Shown: piece after piece, positions 26,335 through 34,701 of the stretch | Numbering within the stretch: the first letter of the stretch is position 1 | How the letters are laid out: the number at the start of each line of letters is the position of its first letter | Origin: Casp-actino8 sp964513215 | GTDB lineage: Bacteria; Actinomycetota; Acidimicrobiia; Acidimicrobiales; Ilumatobacteraceae | Direction: 5' to 3' | Length of the DNA: 64,000 nt | Assembly: GCA_964513215.1 (NCBI GenBank) | Contig: CAZELU010000005.1 | Coordinates: 1-64,000 of the forward strand | The notes under the pieces: model-generated | Databases searched by the model: none | What the model saw: only the letters and a program-made list of their open reading frames with translations | Told to the model about the DNA's origin: nothing | Translations under genes and position numbers: made by a program

Positions 26335-26655
26335 TCAGGCCGTATCGGCGAGTCGACGCCAGGCCGCGTTCTTCTGCCGCCTGACCACCGTGCGCCGTTT
26401 CCAGTCCTTGCGCTTCCAGTGGCGCAGACGTCGTGACGAGTCGAGCTTCTTGATTGCTCGATCGGCGTCGTGGTGATGCGCCGGCTTCCACTCGGCACCC
26501 GGGTCGATCACGTCGTCGGGTTCGACTCCGTGCGACACCAACGCGGCCAACTCGTGCAGCTCGCCTTTCACGCGATGACGCTCGTTGTGCGCGTGGGCCC
26601 GCAATTCGGCCCGGGGTAGCGGTACCGCCTCGTCCGAACGATGGCGCTTGCTCAT
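26335..26655 (-). CDS. Small basic hypothetical protein
   Basis: This is a 106 aa, His/Arg/Lys-rich protein. A loose helical N-terminal half (ELRAHAHNERHRVKGELHELAAL) is followed by GVEPDDVIDPGAEWKPAHHHDADRAIKKLDS and a very basic C-terminus with many Trp, Arg and Lys residues. This could bind nucleic acid or a ribosome, but no family is recognised. The ATG at 26655 has a strong ribosome site (AAAGGGGG), which decides it over an upstream in-frame ATG. It is convergent with the GNAT gene. Confidence 0.6.
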   Translation of the reverse strand: MSKRHRSDEAVPLPRAELRAHAHNERHRVKGELHELAALVSHGVEPDDVIDPGAEWKPAHHHDADRAIKKLDSSRRLRHWKRKDWKRRTVVRRQKNAAWRRLADTA

Positions 26656-26760
26656 CGGTCCCCCTTTCACAGGTTCCGTTGAACTCCCTTGGCCGAACCG
26701 TACTCCTCCGGCCGAAGATTTCAAGGGCAACCCTGTCGGTGGGGTTAGTGCGGTACTCCG

Positions 26761-27528
26761 TTACTTCTTGCTGGAGATTTGTGCCTGCAGAGCGGCGATG
26801 CGCTCAGCGAACCAGGGCTGGCGGGTGCTCCAGAGTTGCGGTGTGAGTTCGCGGGCCACCGCGTCGTCATGAACCGACACATCGGCCATGGCCTTGATGG
26901 TCTTCTTCGTCTCGATCACCAGCTCACGGGGCGCCGCGGCGGCCCGCGCCGCCATGGCGTGTGCGACGGACTGCAACTGATCGTCCTCCACGCAACGGTG
27001 CACGATGCCGAGGCGCTCGGCCTCGGTGCCGTCGACCACTTCACCGAAGATCACCGTGGCCATCGCAGTCTGCGGTCCGGCGATGCGACGCAGCATCCAC
27101 GTGTGTCCACCTCCGGGATGGATACCGATCTGCAGAAATCGCGTGTCGAACTTGGCTCGCCGCGCCGCCACCCGAACGTCGCAGCCCAGGGCCAGATTCA
27201 TGCCCGCACCCACGGCCGCCCCGTTCACAGCCGCGATCGTGGGCAATTCGCTGCGGGCGATGCGCAAGAAGCCCTCGTAGATGTTGCCCAAGCTCTCGGC
27301 CGAGCTCTGCTGGAGGTTGCCCAGGTTCGCCCCGGCGCAAAAGGCCGGCGCCGCGCCGGTGACCACGATGGCCCCGATGCCCGGGTCGGACTCGATGCGA
27401 TCCATGGCGGCGGTGATCTGCTCGACCATCGGAGCCGTGAGCGTGTTGCGCTCGCCGGGATTGTTGAGCGTGATGGTGGCCACGCCGTCGGCGATGTCGA
27501 GGAGTACGAGTGCGTCGTTGTTCGTCAC
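26761..27528 (-). CDS. Crotonase-fold (enoyl-CoA hydratase/isomerase) family protein
   Basis: The 255 aa protein has the crotonase core: oxyanion-hole segments AFCAGANLGNL near 63 and VNGAAVGAGMNLALGCDVRVA near 101. The two catalytic glutamates of true enoyl-CoA hydratase are missing: the first position is N111 and the second F131. A different reaction (isomerase, hydrolase, decarboxylase) on an acyl-CoA is therefore likely. The GTG at 27528 is preferred to a longer form, because the sequence before it overlaps the divergent gene; GAGACT lies 6 nt upstream. Confidence 0.87.
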   Translation of the reverse strand: MTNNDALVLLDIADGVATITLNNPGERNTLTAPMVEQITAAMDRIESDPGIGAIVVTGAAPAFCAGANLGNLQQSSAESLGNIYEGFLRIARSELPTIAAVNGAAVGAGMNLALGCDVRVAARRAKFDTRFLQIGIHPGGGHTWMLRRIAGPQTAMATVIFGEVVDGTEAERLGIVHRCVEDDQLQSVAHAMAARAAAAPRELVIETKKTIKAMADVSVHDDAVARELTPQLWSTRQPWFAERIAALQAQISSKK

Positions 27529-27550
27529 GAGGTCAGTCTCGCACGAGCGA

Positions 27551-27556
27551 TAGGTT
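27551..27556 (+). promoter_or_regulatory. Putative leaderless -10 box
   Basis: TAGGTT ends 6 nt before the GTG at 27563 of the hypothetical gene. Confidence 0.4.
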
Positions 27557-27562
27557 CGAGCC

Positions 27563-28201
27563 GTGCTCGACCACGTGTTCACCGACGTCATCAGCGCGTT
27601 GCGCGATGCGTTCGAGCGCGCATTCCTCGAGCGCCAGGCCTTCGAAGAGCACTTCCAGGTCGACGTCTTGTTGGGGGATCTGTCGTGGGAAACGAGTTAC
27701 GGCCTTCCGGGTGAGGGACTCCCACCCCGCGTGCTCGCTCACATCACCTTCGACTGGCCGTCGTGGAGCCAGACCGCGTACCGCCGTTGGTACGTCGAAG
27801 ATTCGTCCGACGAGAGACCGGCGATCGAGATGGAAATCGTTCTGCGTATCCAACGCATCAGTGCGCAGCCCGACGTCGCGCTGGTGCGCGAGTTGCTCCC
27901 AGCCACGAGTCCTCTCATCGGCGACGGCCGACTCGAGCGCGCGGGCATCACCGTCGAATCGGCGTACGACAGCGAGTCGTTCGACGTCTCGAGTTCGTCG
28001 CCCGGATCCCTTGAATGCGAGTACGCGGTCGAATGCACCTATGAGGGCTTGTACGAACTCTCCGACCAGTCGCTGGCCGACGGATCGAGCACGACTCTCG
28101 ACGATCACTTCGGGGCTCTCGGTGGTTGGATCGCGGCGATGCTCGTGAAACTCGGGGACGTGAAGTACTCGTTCCTGCCCGCCGAGAACGAAGGAGCCTG
28201 A
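27563..28201 (+). CDS. Hypothetical protein
   Basis: The 212 aa acidic, apparently soluble protein belongs to no family I recognise. It has an N-terminal helix with charged residues, a tryptophan-rich segment (FDWPSWSQTAYRRWYVED), then beta-like stretches and an acidic C-terminal half with Glu-Cys pairs (LECEYAVECTYEG). No signal peptide or membrane segment is seen. It starts with GTG and is followed 6 nt later by a crotonase gene on the same strand, suggesting joint expression. Confidence 0.7.
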   Translation: MLDHVFTDVISALRDAFERAFLERQAFEEHFQVDVLLGDLSWETSYGLPGEGLPPRVLAHITFDWPSWSQTAYRRWYVEDSSDERPAIEMEIVLRIQRISAQPDVALVRELLPATSPLIGDGRLERAGITVESAYDSESFDVSSSSPGSLECEYAVECTYEGLYELSDQSLADGSSTTLDDHFGALGGWIAAMLVKLGDVKYSFLPAENEGA

Positions 28202-28207
28202 ATCACC

Positions 28208-29002
28208 ATGACCACATCACCGTCAGACGTCGTGTTGTTCGACGTGAGCGAGCGCATCGCCACCGTCACCCTCAATCGACCAGATGCGCGCAACGCGCTG
28301 TCGAGCGAAGTGCTCCGCGAACTTCCGCGCCGTCTTCGTGAGGCCAACGATCGCGACGACGTCGACGTGATCGTTCTCACCGGAACCGATCCCGCTTTCT
28401 GCGCCGGACTCGACCTGAAGGAGTTGGGCTCGACGGGCGGCAACCTCGGCTCCGGATCGGGCGCCGACGGACGCCCCAACTCCGACGGAGTGCGCGGGCC
28501 GTTCCCGATGGTCGACAAGCCACTGATCGGTGCCGTGAACGGCGTGGCCATCACGGGCGGTTTCGAACTCGCGCTCAACTGCGACTTTCTCATCGCGTCC
28601 GAACAGGCGAAGTTCGGTGACACGCATTCCCGCGTCGGAGTGATGCCGGGTTGGGGACTCACTGTTCTTCTCCCGCAAGCCATCGGACTTCGTCGCGCGC
28701 GTGAGATGAGTTTCACCGGCAACTTCATGTCGGCTGACGAGGCGCTCGCTTTCGGACTCGTCAATCACGTCGTGCCGCACTCCGAGTTGATTCCGTTCAC
28801 ACGTCGAATCGCGCGCGACATCATCGGCAACGACCAGCCCGGCGTTCGCCAGATTCGTCGGACCTACCGCGACATCCACGCCGCAACCGACGGATGGACG
28901 ATCGAAGCACGCGATGGAGCCGACTGGCGACGCACCAGTTTTTCTCCCGAAAAAGTGGCCGAACGCAGGGCGAAGATCCAGGAGCGTGGCCGAAACCAGT
29001 AG
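28208..29002 (+). CDS. Enoyl-CoA hydratase/isomerase family protein
   Basis: The 264 aa crotonase-fold protein has AFCAGLDLKELG near 63 and NGVAITGGFELALNCDFLIA near 111. The first catalytic glutamate is kept (E120), but the second is replaced by His (H140 in FGDTHSRVG). It may be a hydratase with altered chemistry or an isomerase of fatty acyl-CoA. A glycine-rich insertion (about 74-92) is unusual near the substrate mouth. It follows the hypothetical gene at 27563 closely. A regulated lipoprotein gene starts 78 nt downstream. Confidence 0.88.
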   Translation: MTTSPSDVVLFDVSERIATVTLNRPDARNALSSEVLRELPRRLREANDRDDVDVIVLTGTDPAFCAGLDLKELGSTGGNLGSGSGADGRPNSDGVRGPFPMVDKPLIGAVNGVAITGGFELALNCDFLIASEQAKFGDTHSRVGVMPGWGLTVLLPQAIGLRRAREMSFTGNFMSADEALAFGLVNHVVPHSELIPFTRRIARDIIGNDQPGVRQIRRTYRDIHAATDGWTIEARDGADWRRTSFSPEKVAERRAKIQERGRNQ

Positions 29003-29034
29003 TTCGGCCAGGTGTAAGGTTGACGCAACCAACC

Positions 29035-29058
29035 ACGTCCGGCACCCCGGTCGGACGT
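29035..29058 (+). promoter_or_regulatory. Hairpin in the leader of the BMP gene
   Basis: ACGTCCG and CGGACGT are perfect 7-bp arms around a 10-nt loop, just before the strong ribosome site AAGGGGAGG. A smaller stem, GGTTG/CAACC, lies at 29018-29030. The arrangement could be an operator or an RNA element controlling nucleoside uptake. Confidence 0.35.
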
Positions 29059-29080
29059 CCAAGGGGAGGAATCCAAACAC

Positions 29081-30139
29081 ATGCTCAAGAAATCACGCTT
29101 GCTGCTCGCGCCGCTCGCTGCTCTGAGCCTCTTCGCCGTTGCCTGTGGTGGCGACGACGAAGGCGGTTCGTCGGCAACTGAAGCGCCCGCGGGCTCAGAA
29201 GCTCCGGCCGAAGGCGGCTGTGACCTCGTCGGCGGCATCGCCTTCGACACTGGCGGTCGCGGCGACGGAACGTTCAACGACTCGGCCGCCGCTGGCGGCG
29301 AGCGCGCAACTGCCGAACTCGGCATCGAAGTGAAGGAACTCGAGGCGACTGTCGACGAGGACCGCAAGGCCAACCTCGAACTCCTCGCCGGTGACGGCGC
29401 TGGCGTGATCGTCGGTGTGGGCTTCATGTTCACCGATCCGATGGGCGAAGTCGCTGCCGCCAACACCGGCGTCACCTTCGGCATCGTCGACTCGGTCGTC
29501 GAAGCACCGAACGTGCGCAGCCTGGTGTTCGCCGAGCAGGAAGGTTCGTTCCTCGTCGGTGCGGCCGCTGCTCTGAAGAGCGAGTCGGGCATCGTCGGCT
29601 TCATCGGTGGCCAGGAGATCGACCTCATCAAGAAGTTCGAGGCCGGTTACGCCGCGGGTGCGCGCTACATCAACCCTGACATCGAAGTGAAGGTCGCGTA
29701 CCTCGGACCAGCCGGTGACAACTCCGCGTGGGGCAACGTCGCAGGCGCCAAGGAAATCGCCTCGGGCTGGTACGGCGAAGGCGCCGACATCATCTACACC
29801 GCCGCTGGCGGTTCGGGTGCGGGCACCATCGAAGCCGCCGTCGAGGCGGGCAAGTGGGCCATCGGTGTCGACAGCGACCAGTACCTCACTGCTGCCAACG
29901 ACGATCAGCGTGCACGCATCCTCACCTCGATGCTGAAGCGCGTCGACGTGGCGGTGTTCGAGACCATGAAGGCTGCTTGCGAGGGTGACACCTCGGGTGG
30001 CATCAAGGTGTTCGATCTGAGCAACGACGGCGTCGGCTACTCCACCTCGGGCGGATACGTCGACGACATCGCTGGCCAGCTCGACGAGATCAAGGCCAAG
30101 ATCGTCGCCGGCGAGATCGAGGTGCCGACGGCACCCTGA
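29081..30139 (+). CDS. BMP-family nucleoside-binding lipoprotein of an ABC importer
   Basis: The 352 aa protein has a signal peptide with lipobox AVAC (Cys near residue 22), then an acidic Ser/Glu linker and a Bmp/Med-type periplasmic-binding domain. Signatures include GGRGDGTFNDSAAAGGERA, VGVGFMFTDPMGEVAAANTGV and EGSFLVGAAAALKS. Family members such as PnrA and BmpA bind purine nucleosides. The strong ribosome site and an attenuator-like set of hairpins behind it fit the usual excess of binding protein over transporter. The ATPase and both permeases follow on the same strand. Confidence 0.94.
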   Translation: MLKKSRLLLAPLAALSLFAVACGGDDEGGSSATEAPAGSEAPAEGGCDLVGGIAFDTGGRGDGTFNDSAAAGGERATAELGIEVKELEATVDEDRKANLELLAGDGAGVIVGVGFMFTDPMGEVAAANTGVTFGIVDSVVEAPNVRSLVFAEQEGSFLVGAAAALKSESGIVGFIGGQEIDLIKKFEAGYAAGARYINPDIEVKVAYLGPAGDNSAWGNVAGAKEIASGWYGEGADIIYTAAGGSGAGTIEAAVEAGKWAIGVDSDQYLTAANDDQRARILTSMLKRVDVAVFETMKAACEGDTSGGIKVFDLSNDGVGYSTSGGYVDDIAGQLDEIKAKIVAGEIEVPTAP

Positions 30140-30225
30140 TCGTCACTGACGATCACGAGTTCTTCGGACTTCTCACGAAGAAGTTCGAAACTCCAGAGAG
30201 CCCGGGTCATCGACCCGGGCTCTCT
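30137..30225 (+). terminator. Three tandem hairpins between BMP and ATPase genes
   Basis: Stem 1 is TGATCGTC/GACGATCA with a 3-nt loop at 30137-30155, starting in the stop codon. Stem 2 is TTCTTCG/CGAAGAA at 30160-30182. Stem 3 has perfect 14-bp arms (AGAGAGCCCGGGTC) with loop ATC at 30195-30225. It probably works as a partial terminator or mRNA stabiliser after the binding-protein gene. Confidence 0.6.
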
Positions 30226-30294
30226 GCTTTCCGGCTCTGCTATAACGGATGCGTTCACGGCGCACCGGAACGGTGCGACTACTCCGGGGGTGGC

Positions 30295-31842
30295 ATGAAC
30301 GAGGCGGGAGCACTGGCAGTCGAACTGTCGGGCATCACCAAGCGCTTCCCGGGTGTGGTGGCCAACTACAACGTGTCGCTGCGGGTGCGACCCGGCACCA
30401 TCCACGCCGTCGTCGGCGAGAACGGTGCCGGCAAGTCCACTCTCATGAAGACGCTGTACGGCATGCACCAGCCCGACGAAGGATCGATCGCCGTCAACGG
30501 CCGGGGAATCACGTTCAAATCCCCCACCGACGCCATCGCCGCCGGCATCGGGATGGTGCACCAGCACTTCAAGCTGGCCGACAACCTGTCGATCCTCGAG
30601 AACATCATTCTCGGCAACGAGCCGGTCGGGCGTCGCGGGCGCATCGACTCGGCCGCGGCCAAGACGCGTCTCACCGAACTCGCGGCGTCGCTGGGCGTGT
30701 CGTTCGACGTCGACGACCTGGTCGGAACACTCGGCGTGGGCGAGCGGCAGCGCGTGGAGATCCTGAAGGTGCTCTACCGCGGGGCGCAGATACTCATTCT
30801 CGACGAACCCACCGCGGTGCTCGTGCCACAAGAAGTCGAAGAACTGTTCGCCACGCTCAAGCGACTGGTCGCCGAAGGCCGCACGGTCATCTTCATCTCG
30901 CACAAACTCGACGAAGTGTTGCGCTACTGCGACGAGATCACCGTCATGCGCCAGGGAACCACCGTCGCCACCACGACGCCCAGTCAGGTCGATCGTCGTG
31001 GTCTGGCCGAACTCATGGTGGGTAGCGATCTCCCCGATCCGTCCGGACGTGAAACTCCCATCGGCTCCGAGATCGTTCTTGCGGTGAGCGATCTCTCGGT
31101 TGCCGGCGCGGCCGCCGGAGCCAAACTCGCGCTCGAAGGCATCTCGCTGTCGGTTCACTCCGGCGAGATCGTTGGCATCGCCGGCGTGGAGGGCAACGGC
31201 CAATTCGAGTTGTGCGAGGCGATTCTCGGCCTCATGCCGCTCGTGAGCGGGCGCGTCGAGATTGCCGGTCGCGATCTCACCGGTGTCGAGACGCGTGAGC
31301 GCATCTCATCGGGTCTCTCGTACATCCCGTTCGACCGTCACCGTGAGGGGTTGCTTCTCGACGCTCCGCTTTGGGAGAACACCATGCTCGGCCGCGAGGA
31401 CGAGCCGGCGCTCACGAGTGGACCGTTCATCGGTCGGCGCAAGGCCGAAGCCGACGCTCGCGAGATCATTCGACGATTCGGTGTGCGCACGCCATCCGAG
31501 CAGGTTCCGGCCTTCGCACTGTCGGGCGGCAATCAGCAAAAGCTCGTGGTCGGTCGTGAGATGGCCACCAATCCGAAGATTCTGTTGGCGGCTCACCCCA
31601 CCCGTGGTGTCGACGTCGGCGCCCAGGCGGCCATCTGGGAAGAGTTGCGGCACGCGCGCGACCACGGTCTGGGCGTGTTGTTGATCTCGGCCGACCTCGA
31701 AGAGCTCATCGGCTTGTCCGATCGCATCGTGGTGATGTTCGACGGACGCGTCACGGCCGAACTCGACCCGCGCCGAGCGACTCCTGAGTTGCTCGGCACC
31801 TATATGACCGGCGAAATCCAGGATCGCGAGGCGGCCCGATGA
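30295..31842 (+). CDS. Nucleoside ABC importer, duplicated ATPase
   Basis: The 515 aa protein has two fused ATP-binding domains, as in YufO/NupA and sugar RbsA-type importers. The first has a full Walker A (GENGAGKSTLMK), LGVGERQR and LILDEPTAVL. The second has the usual altered P-loop (VEGNGQFELCEA) and LSGGNQQKLVVGRE, with AAHPTRGVD where Walker B would end. A Gly-rich ribosome site precedes the ATG. It powers the two permeases that follow (ATGA overlap), and the BMP lipoprotein supplies substrate, most likely purine nucleosides. Confidence 0.94.
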   Translation: MNEAGALAVELSGITKRFPGVVANYNVSLRVRPGTIHAVVGENGAGKSTLMKTLYGMHQPDEGSIAVNGRGITFKSPTDAIAAGIGMVHQHFKLADNLSILENIILGNEPVGRRGRIDSAAAKTRLTELAASLGVSFDVDDLVGTLGVGERQRVEILKVLYRGAQILILDEPTAVLVPQEVEELFATLKRLVAEGRTVIFISHKLDEVLRYCDEITVMRQGTTVATTTPSQVDRRGLAELMVGSDLPDPSGRETPIGSEIVLAVSDLSVAGAAAGAKLALEGISLSVHSGEIVGIAGVEGNGQFELCEAILGLMPLVSGRVEIAGRDLTGVETRERISSGLSYIPFDRHREGLLLDAPLWENTMLGREDEPALTSGPFIGRRKAEADAREIIRRFGVRTPSEQVPAFALSGGNQQKLVVGREMATNPKILLAAHPTRGVDVGAQAAIWEELRHARDHGLGVLLISADLEELIGLSDRIVVMFDGRVTAELDPRRATPELLGTYMTGEIQDREAAR

Positions 31843-32921
31843 AGAATCAGCGTCTCCAGCGCGCGATGGTGACGGCGGCCAGTTCGGTCTTGGCCGTCAT
31901 CGTCGCTCTCGCCATCTCGGCGATCATCCTCTTGATCACCGGCAAGGATCCGGTCAAGGCCTACAGCACACTGTTCGGTGCGGCCGGCGAATCTCGCGTT
32001 CTCCAGGGCATGGCCAATCGCGCCACACCGCTCATGATCTCGGCCGCCGCGGTTGCGATCGGATTCAAGATGAATCTGTTCAACATCGGCGTCGAAGGTC
32101 AGATGCGCGTGGCTCTCCTCACCACCGCGGTGGTCGGTGCCGCCGTCGACTTGCCGCCGGTTCTGCACGTCTTGTTCTGCCTCGTCGTGGCCATGACCGC
32201 CGGTGCGCTGTGGGCCGGAATCGCCGGTTGGCTGAAGGTGAAGCGCAACGTCAACGAAGTGATCTCCACGATCATGCTCAACTTCATCGCTCTGTCGCTG
32301 GTTGCGTGGGCGTTCGACGACTTCTTCCGTGTGGAGAGCCCGACCGAGAGCCTCCTCGTGAAGACGAAAGAACTGCCGAAGTCGGCCTGGTTCCCCGACC
32401 TCGTCGATCGCCGCCTGAACGGCATGTTCATCGTCGCGATCCTCGTGCTGATTCTGTTCTGGGTCGTCGTCTGGAAGACCAAGTTCGGTTTCCGGTTGCG
32501 CGCGTCGGGTGGCAACTCGGGTGCCGCACGCGCCACTGGCGTCAATCCCAAGAAGATGATCCTCATCTCGATGCTGCTGTCGGGTGCGATCGCCGGCCTC
32601 GTGGGCATGCGTGCGCTTCTCGGTGACGTTCACGCGTATCAGAACAACCTGGCCGAACAACAAGGCTTCAACGGCATCGCGGTCGCGCTGCTCGGGCGCA
32701 ATCATCCCCTCGGCATCTTCTTCTCGGCCCTGCTGTTCGGCTTCCTCGGTGAGGCCTCGGGCAAGTTGCAGCTCGAAGACATCCCGAAGGAGATCACCAC
32801 GATCATGTCGGGCATCATCGTGCTCGCCGTCGTGATCATCAACGAGGCCGTCAAACGTTGGGACAACCGACGAATTCAACGCAAGGCCGCAGCCGAGATC
32901 GAGGCGGAGGCCAAGTCGTGA
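31839..32921 (+). CDS. Nucleoside ABC importer permease (NupP-type)
   Basis: The 360 aa protein has about nine hydrophobic helices and is a BPD_transp_2 family permease. Features: PLMISAAAVAIGFKMNLFNIGVEGQMRVALL, then KRNVNEVISTIMLNFIALSL, and the FRLRASGGNSGAARATG loop that contacts the ATPase. It overlaps the ATPase gene (ATGA) and the second permease (GTGA), so the three should be made in fixed ratio. It forms the membrane channel together with the next permease. Confidence 0.92.
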   Translation: MKNQRLQRAMVTAASSVLAVIVALAISAIILLITGKDPVKAYSTLFGAAGESRVLQGMANRATPLMISAAAVAIGFKMNLFNIGVEGQMRVALLTTAVVGAAVDLPPVLHVLFCLVVAMTAGALWAGIAGWLKVKRNVNEVISTIMLNFIALSLVAWAFDDFFRVESPTESLLVKTKELPKSAWFPDLVDRRLNGMFIVAILVLILFWVVVWKTKFGFRLRASGGNSGAARATGVNPKKMILISMLLSGAIAGLVGMRALLGDVHAYQNNLAEQQGFNGIAVALLGRNHPLGIFFSALLFGFLGEASGKLQLEDIPKEITTIMSGIIVLAVVIINEAVKRWDNRRIQRKAAAEIEAEAKS

Positions 32922-34210
32922 CCGCCACCATGCAACCCACCACCACTCCGCGCTCGTTGGCGTGGAAGAACCTGTCGCCCTTGCGCCGAGCCTCCATCTT
33001 GTGGCTCGGCGGACTCTTGATCTTCTCGATCGTGCGCATCATCGCCGATGCCGACGACATCACGAGTTCGGGAACCATCTCGTCGACGTTGCGCGTGGCC
33101 ACGCCGATTCTGTTGGCCGGTCTCGCCGGTCTCTGGGCCGAGCGTGCCGGCATCGTGAACATCGGTATCGAGGGCATGATGATCATCGGCTCGTGGTGCG
33201 GTGGTTACGGCGCCTGGAAGTGGGGGTCATGGGGCGGTATCGCACTGGCGCTCGTGGGCGGCATGCTCGTGGGCCTGCTGCACGCATTGGCCACCGTTCG
33301 CTTCAACGTCGATCACGTCGTGTCGGGTATCGCCATCAACACACTGGCCGCTGGCTCCACCGAGTATCTCTCGATCATCTTCTTCAAGGGCCAAAAAGGT
33401 GGCGGAGAGAGCCAGTCACCTCCCGGCAAGGGCGGATACGGCGAGTTCGACATGCCGTTCCTGGCCGGTGGACGAATTGGCAACTGGAAGAGCCCCGACA
33501 TCTTGAAGTGGTTCGAGGACAAGCACGACATCCCGTTGATTCCCGACATGGCCGGATTCATTCGCGGACTCGTGAGTGACGTGTACCTGCCCACGATCCT
33601 GGCCATCGCCATCATTCCGCTGTCGGTATACGTGTTGTGGCGCACCCGGTGGGGTCTGCGTCTGCGTTCGAGCGGCGAGTCACCGCAGGCCGGTGAGTCA
33701 CTCGGCGTGGCGATCAATCGTCTGCGGTATCAGGCGATGGCGATCAGCGGCGCGTTGGCGGCTTTCGGCGGCGCGTACTTGTCGTGTGTGTTCACCAGCA
33801 CGTATCGCCAGGGACAGACGGGTGGCCAGGGCTTCATTGGTCTGGCCACCACGATCTTCGGCAACTGGCAGCCGTGGGGCGTGTTCCGTGGGTCGCTGCT
33901 GTTCGGATTCCCGACCGCGCTCAAGTTCCGCGACGAACGCAACGTTCCGGCACTTCTGTTGGTGGCCGCAGTGGCGTTGGTGATCGTGGCGGGCGTGATG
34001 GTGCTACGCAAACGATCGGTGATCGTCACGAGTTGTCTCGCCGCGGCAGTGTGCCTGGTGATCGCGTACAACGTGGTCGACAAGGTTCCATCGGAGTTCG
34101 TGGCCGCCACGCCGTACATCGTGACCGTGATCGTGTTGGCGGGAGCACGGCAGCAGCTGCGGCCACCGGCGCACGCCGGGCTTCCCTACCGCCCCGGCGA
34201 ATCCCACTGA
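32918..34210 (+). CDS. Nucleoside ABC importer permease (NupQ-type)
   Basis: The 430 aa BPD_transp_2 permease starts with GTG in the overlap with the first permease. Motifs: AERAGIVNIGIEGMMIIGSW, VSGIAINTLAAGSTEYLS and GLRLRSSGESPQAGESLGV. It is longer than many NupQ proteins: a Gly/Lys-rich loop (about 165-205) and extra C-terminal helices (about 340-410) account for the difference. It completes the importer beginning with BMP at 29081. The queF gene converges on its end after 13 nt. Confidence 0.92.
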   Translation: MTATMQPTTTPRSLAWKNLSPLRRASILWLGGLLIFSIVRIIADADDITSSGTISSTLRVATPILLAGLAGLWAERAGIVNIGIEGMMIIGSWCGGYGAWKWGSWGGIALALVGGMLVGLLHALATVRFNVDHVVSGIAINTLAAGSTEYLSIIFFKGQKGGGESQSPPGKGGYGEFDMPFLAGGRIGNWKSPDILKWFEDKHDIPLIPDMAGFIRGLVSDVYLPTILAIAIIPLSVYVLWRTRWGLRLRSSGESPQAGESLGVAINRLRYQAMAISGALAAFGGAYLSCVFTSTYRQGQTGGQGFIGLATTIFGNWQPWGVFRGSLLFGFPTALKFRDERNVPALLLVAAVALVIVAGVMVLRKRSVIVTSCLAAAVCLVIAYNVVDKVPSEFVAATPYIVTVIVLAGARQQLRPPAHAGLPYRPGESH

Positions 34211-34223
34211 CGTTCAGCTGATA

Positions 34224-34646
34224 TCAGCGTGAGCCGAGGCGGGCGACGGCCTCGACTTCGATGCCACCGCGTGGCTTCTGCGTGAGCGTCACGGTCACCG
34301 ACAACGGGCGGGCCGTGTCCATGATCTCGCGCGCGATCTCCGCTGTGAGTGCCTCGGCGAATACCGCCCGATCGCGAAAGCCCCACAGATACAGCTTGAG
34401 GCTCTTCGACTCGACGCACCACTCGCCCGGGCGATACTCGATCACGACGCGTGACAGGTCGGGCTGATTGGTGACCGGGCACATCGACGCCAGTTCGTCG
34501 GTGGTGAACCGCACGATCTCCACGTCGGCCGGAGCAGGGAAGACCTCGACGTGCGGAATGGCCTCACGGACCTCGCGGCCCAGGACCGTCAGGCGGTCGA
34601 GAGTGGCTGCGTCGTGCGGATCGAGTCGCGCCGGTGTGGCATTCAT
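34224..34646 (-). CDS. queF: NADPH-dependent 7-cyano-7-deazaguanine (preQ0) reductase
   Basis: This enzyme reduces the nitrile of preQ0 to preQ1, the last step before insertion into tRNA in queuosine synthesis. The 140 aa protein is the short unimodular type. The diagnostic ESKSLKLY is present (residues about 80-87) and the catalytic cysteine lies in SMCPVTNQPDLS. The C-terminal KPRGGIEVEAVAR closes the T-fold. No other queuosine gene is in the window. TACCCT lies 7 nt before the ATG. It is divergent from the PhyH-type oxygenase and convergent with the importer. Confidence 0.92.
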   Translation of the reverse strand: MNATPARLDPHDAATLDRLTVLGREVREAIPHVEVFPAPADVEIVRFTTDELASMCPVTNQPDLSRVVIEYRPGEWCVESKSLKLYLWGFRDRAVFAEALTAEIAREIMDTARPLSVTVTLTQKPRGGIEVEAVARLGSR

Positions 34647-34653
34647 GGCTCCC

Positions 34654-34659
34654 AGGGTA
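34654..34659 (-). promoter_or_regulatory. Putative leaderless -10 box of queF
   Basis: On the minus strand TACCCT ends 7 nt before the ATG at 34646. Confidence 0.4.
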
Positions 34660-34689
34660 CGGCGAAATCCCGAATCTGCGACCGAGCGT

Positions 34690-34695
34690 TACGCT
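34690..34695 (+). promoter_or_regulatory. Putative leaderless -10 box of the PhyH-type gene
   Basis: TACGCT ends 6 nt before the ATG at 34702. Confidence 0.4.
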
Positions 34696-34701
34696 TCAGA
34701 C

